Virus record (IMG/VR): IMGVR_UViG_3300020172_001354
Coordinates: 1-32,346 of that record
Origin: a virus
Reading direction: 5' to 3' (one strand)
DNA length: 32,346 bases
Shown: piece after piece, positions 31,449 through 32,346 of the stretch
How the letters are laid out: each line of letters opens with the position of its first letter
Position numbering within the stretch: the stretch's first letter is position 1
Position numbers and translations under genes: made by a program
The notes under the pieces: generated by a model
The model's database searches: none
Told to the model about the DNA's origin: nothing
Seen by the model: the letters and a program-made list of their open reading frames with translations, nothing else

Positions 31449-31684
31449 TGGAAGAACAAATAACATTAGGTGGATGTAACTATATTTACATTCAAGAAAA
31501 AAACGAATTTCAATTATTTTATGATGCAAAAGATACTGCGTGGCGAGAAGATTTGAAAGGTAAATTAGCAACTAAAATAATTGATACAGGTAATTATTTA
31601 AAGATTATTCAAGAAAAAAAGAATAGGTTAGATTATTCTGAAGCAAGTGAAATAAAGTTTTTACTTAATAAAATATTAAAATGA
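31448..31684 (+). CDS. Hypothetical protein (78 aa)
   Basis: Alpha/beta composition: ITLGGCNYIYIQEKNEFQLF, AWREDLKGKLATKIID, and a basic helical end (EIKFLLNKILK). ATGA overlap with the next small gene. Function unknown. Confidence 0.65.
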   Translation: MEEQITLGGCNYIYIQEKNEFQLFYDAKDTAWREDLKGKLATKIIDTGNYLKIIQEKKNRLDYSEASEIKFLLNKILK

Positions 31685-31815
31685 ATACAATAGCAAAATG
31701 TAACCCAAACACACTTGAAAATTTTAATTTAAGATATAAAAGTTTAGTTATAAAAATTAGAAATTTTAAAATTGAAATTGAAAATTATAGACCATTTAAG
31801 ATTTATAAAAAATGA
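31681..31815 (+). CDS. Very small hypothetical protein (44 aa)
   Basis: MNTIAKCNPNTLENF then a very basic tail. It overlaps both neighbours in ATGA fashion (31681-31684 and 31812-31815). Its first codons nearly repeat those of the following gene (MNTIA in both), hinting at a small duplication of a translation start. Confidence 0.6.
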   Translation: MNTIAKCNPNTLENFNLRYKSLVIKIRNFKIEIENYRPFKIYKK

Positions 31816-32168
31816 ATACAATTGCAGAATCAAAAACAACCGATTTAGTAGTACAAGTTACTTATATTGATGACAATATAATCAAAGGTCATGTTTTAGT
31901 TGGAGATGAGTTTAATCATGTTGGCAAAGTAGATTATTGGAGTACAAGTTCGTTTACTATATCTAATAATAATACGGATATACCTAAACATTATAACAAC
32001 GATAACGGAACTTTATACAAAATAGCAAAGGAGCGAGGTTGGAATGCTTATTTATTTGATATCGTTAAAAGATTAGAACGTTCAGAAAAAAAAGGAGAGT
32101 TTGAAAGTGATTTAAACAAGTCAAAAGTTGTAATTGACTTATGGTTAAAAGAAAGTAAGTTATGTTAA
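31812..32168 (+). CDS. Hypothetical protein (118 aa)
   Basis: MNTIAESKTTDLVVQVTYID, strand-rich first half (GHVLVGDEFNHVGKVDYWST), then a helical half (YKIAKERGWNAYLFDIVKRL) and DLWLKES at the end. No signal or motif. ATGA overlap with the upstream gene and a 7-base overlap with the downstream one. Confidence 0.65.
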   Translation: MNTIAESKTTDLVVQVTYIDDNIIKGHVLVGDEFNHVGKVDYWSTSSFTISNNNTDIPKHYNNDNGTLYKIAKERGWNAYLFDIVKRLERSEKKGEFESDLNKSKVVIDLWLKESKLC

Positions 32169-32344
32169 TACAGCCAATATTAGATTTACCAAACAGACGT
32201 AATATAATTACTAAGCACGGTACTTTGTCCGACCTTCATAAAGTTGCGATTGAATGGTATAAGAGCGAAGGAGATAGTATATTCATGAGAGAATTTGTAA
32301 TTTATATAGTGAATAATTACACTACTTTTAAAACTAAAAAATGA
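32162..32344 (+). CDS. Hypothetical protein (60 aa), complete copy across the junction
   Basis: MLIQPILDLPNRRNIITKHG, then DLHKVAIEWYKSEGDSIFMR and a Tyr/Thr/Lys-rich tail. The last 87 bases are also present at 3-89, so on the circular molecule this gene is intact and couples to the small frame at 86. Function unknown. Confidence 0.7.
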   Translation: MLIQPILDLPNRRNIITKHGTLSDLHKVAIEWYKSEGDSIFMREFVIYIVNNYTTFKTKK

Positions 32345-32346
32345 CA
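32256..32346. repeat. Right copy of 91-bp terminal direct repeat
   Basis: Identical to 1-91; the duplicate should be removed when closing the circle. Confidence 0.95.

Noticed and set aside
1-32346. Temperate lifestyle, CRISPR array, tRNA genes or insertion sequences
   Set aside because: No integrase, excisionase or CI/Cro-like gene, no regularly spaced repeats, no cloverleaf-like sequences and no transposase were seen on either strand.

Overview
The window is most simply read as a complete, circularly closed genome of a virulent siphovirus infecting a member of the Bacteroidota, probably a Flavobacteriia host. The first 91 bases recur exactly as the last 91 bases (1-91 = 32256-32346), so the unique molecule is about 32,255 bp and the gene at the right end continues into the left end. 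Every supported gene is on the + strand, the sequence is very AT-rich, there is no Shine-Dalgarno pattern, and at least two promoters match the Flavobacterium form TTG-N19-TAnnTTTG. Many proteins (XkdF-type protease, DUF3127-type SSB, BT4734-like primase, tape measure, capsid neighbourhood) look like those of Bacteroidota phages. No integrase, repressor, tRNA or CRISPR array was found.

Layout, left to right. (1) 1-1421: tiny genes ending the early/middle block, then a sigma-70-like protein (381-893) and the small terminase candidate. (2) 1405-9754: large terminase followed directly by tail genes: a tail assembly chaperone pair with a U9 slippery run (2606-3375), tail completion candidates, two large tail/baseplate candidates and the tape measure. 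(3) 9759-14180: XkdF-type prohead protease, small and surface virion candidates, scaffold candidate, major capsid and major tail (tube) candidate, the last two each followed by a strong intrinsic terminator. (4) 14266-21655: a portal with a C-terminal Cys/His domain, head-tail connector, two fibre proteins sharing an N-terminal anchor, a membrane-anchored GAF-like protein, holin and M15 endolysin, closed by a terminator. (5) 21757-23987: first early-type operon (ERF recombinase, DUF3127 SSB-like protein). (6) 24059-26351: second early-type operon of small genes ending in an orphan DNA methyltransferase. (7) 26352-27078: regulatory region with a terminator, a small predicted lipoprotein, ACCAC repeats, a 16-bp direct repeat and a leader in which two perfect inverted repeats interleave like a pseudoknot. 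(8) 27079-32346: replication block with a primase-SF3 helicase, a Dda-like helicase fused to an HNH nuclease, and tiny genes leading across the junction.

How it works together (inference): host RNA polymerase reads the early-type promoters to make recombination, modification and replication proteins; the sigma-like protein may then help late transcription. Three late units (starting at 11818, 14266 and 17085) share an upstream motif, ACAAAT-N11/12-CGTTAA, ending 6-7 nt before the ATG, which could be a phage-specific promoter or translation signal. The most interesting points are this shared late motif, the interleaved leader ahead of the replication operon, the helicase-HNH fusion, the -1 frameshift with an unusually long overlapping open frame, and the membrane GAF-like protein next to the lysis genes.
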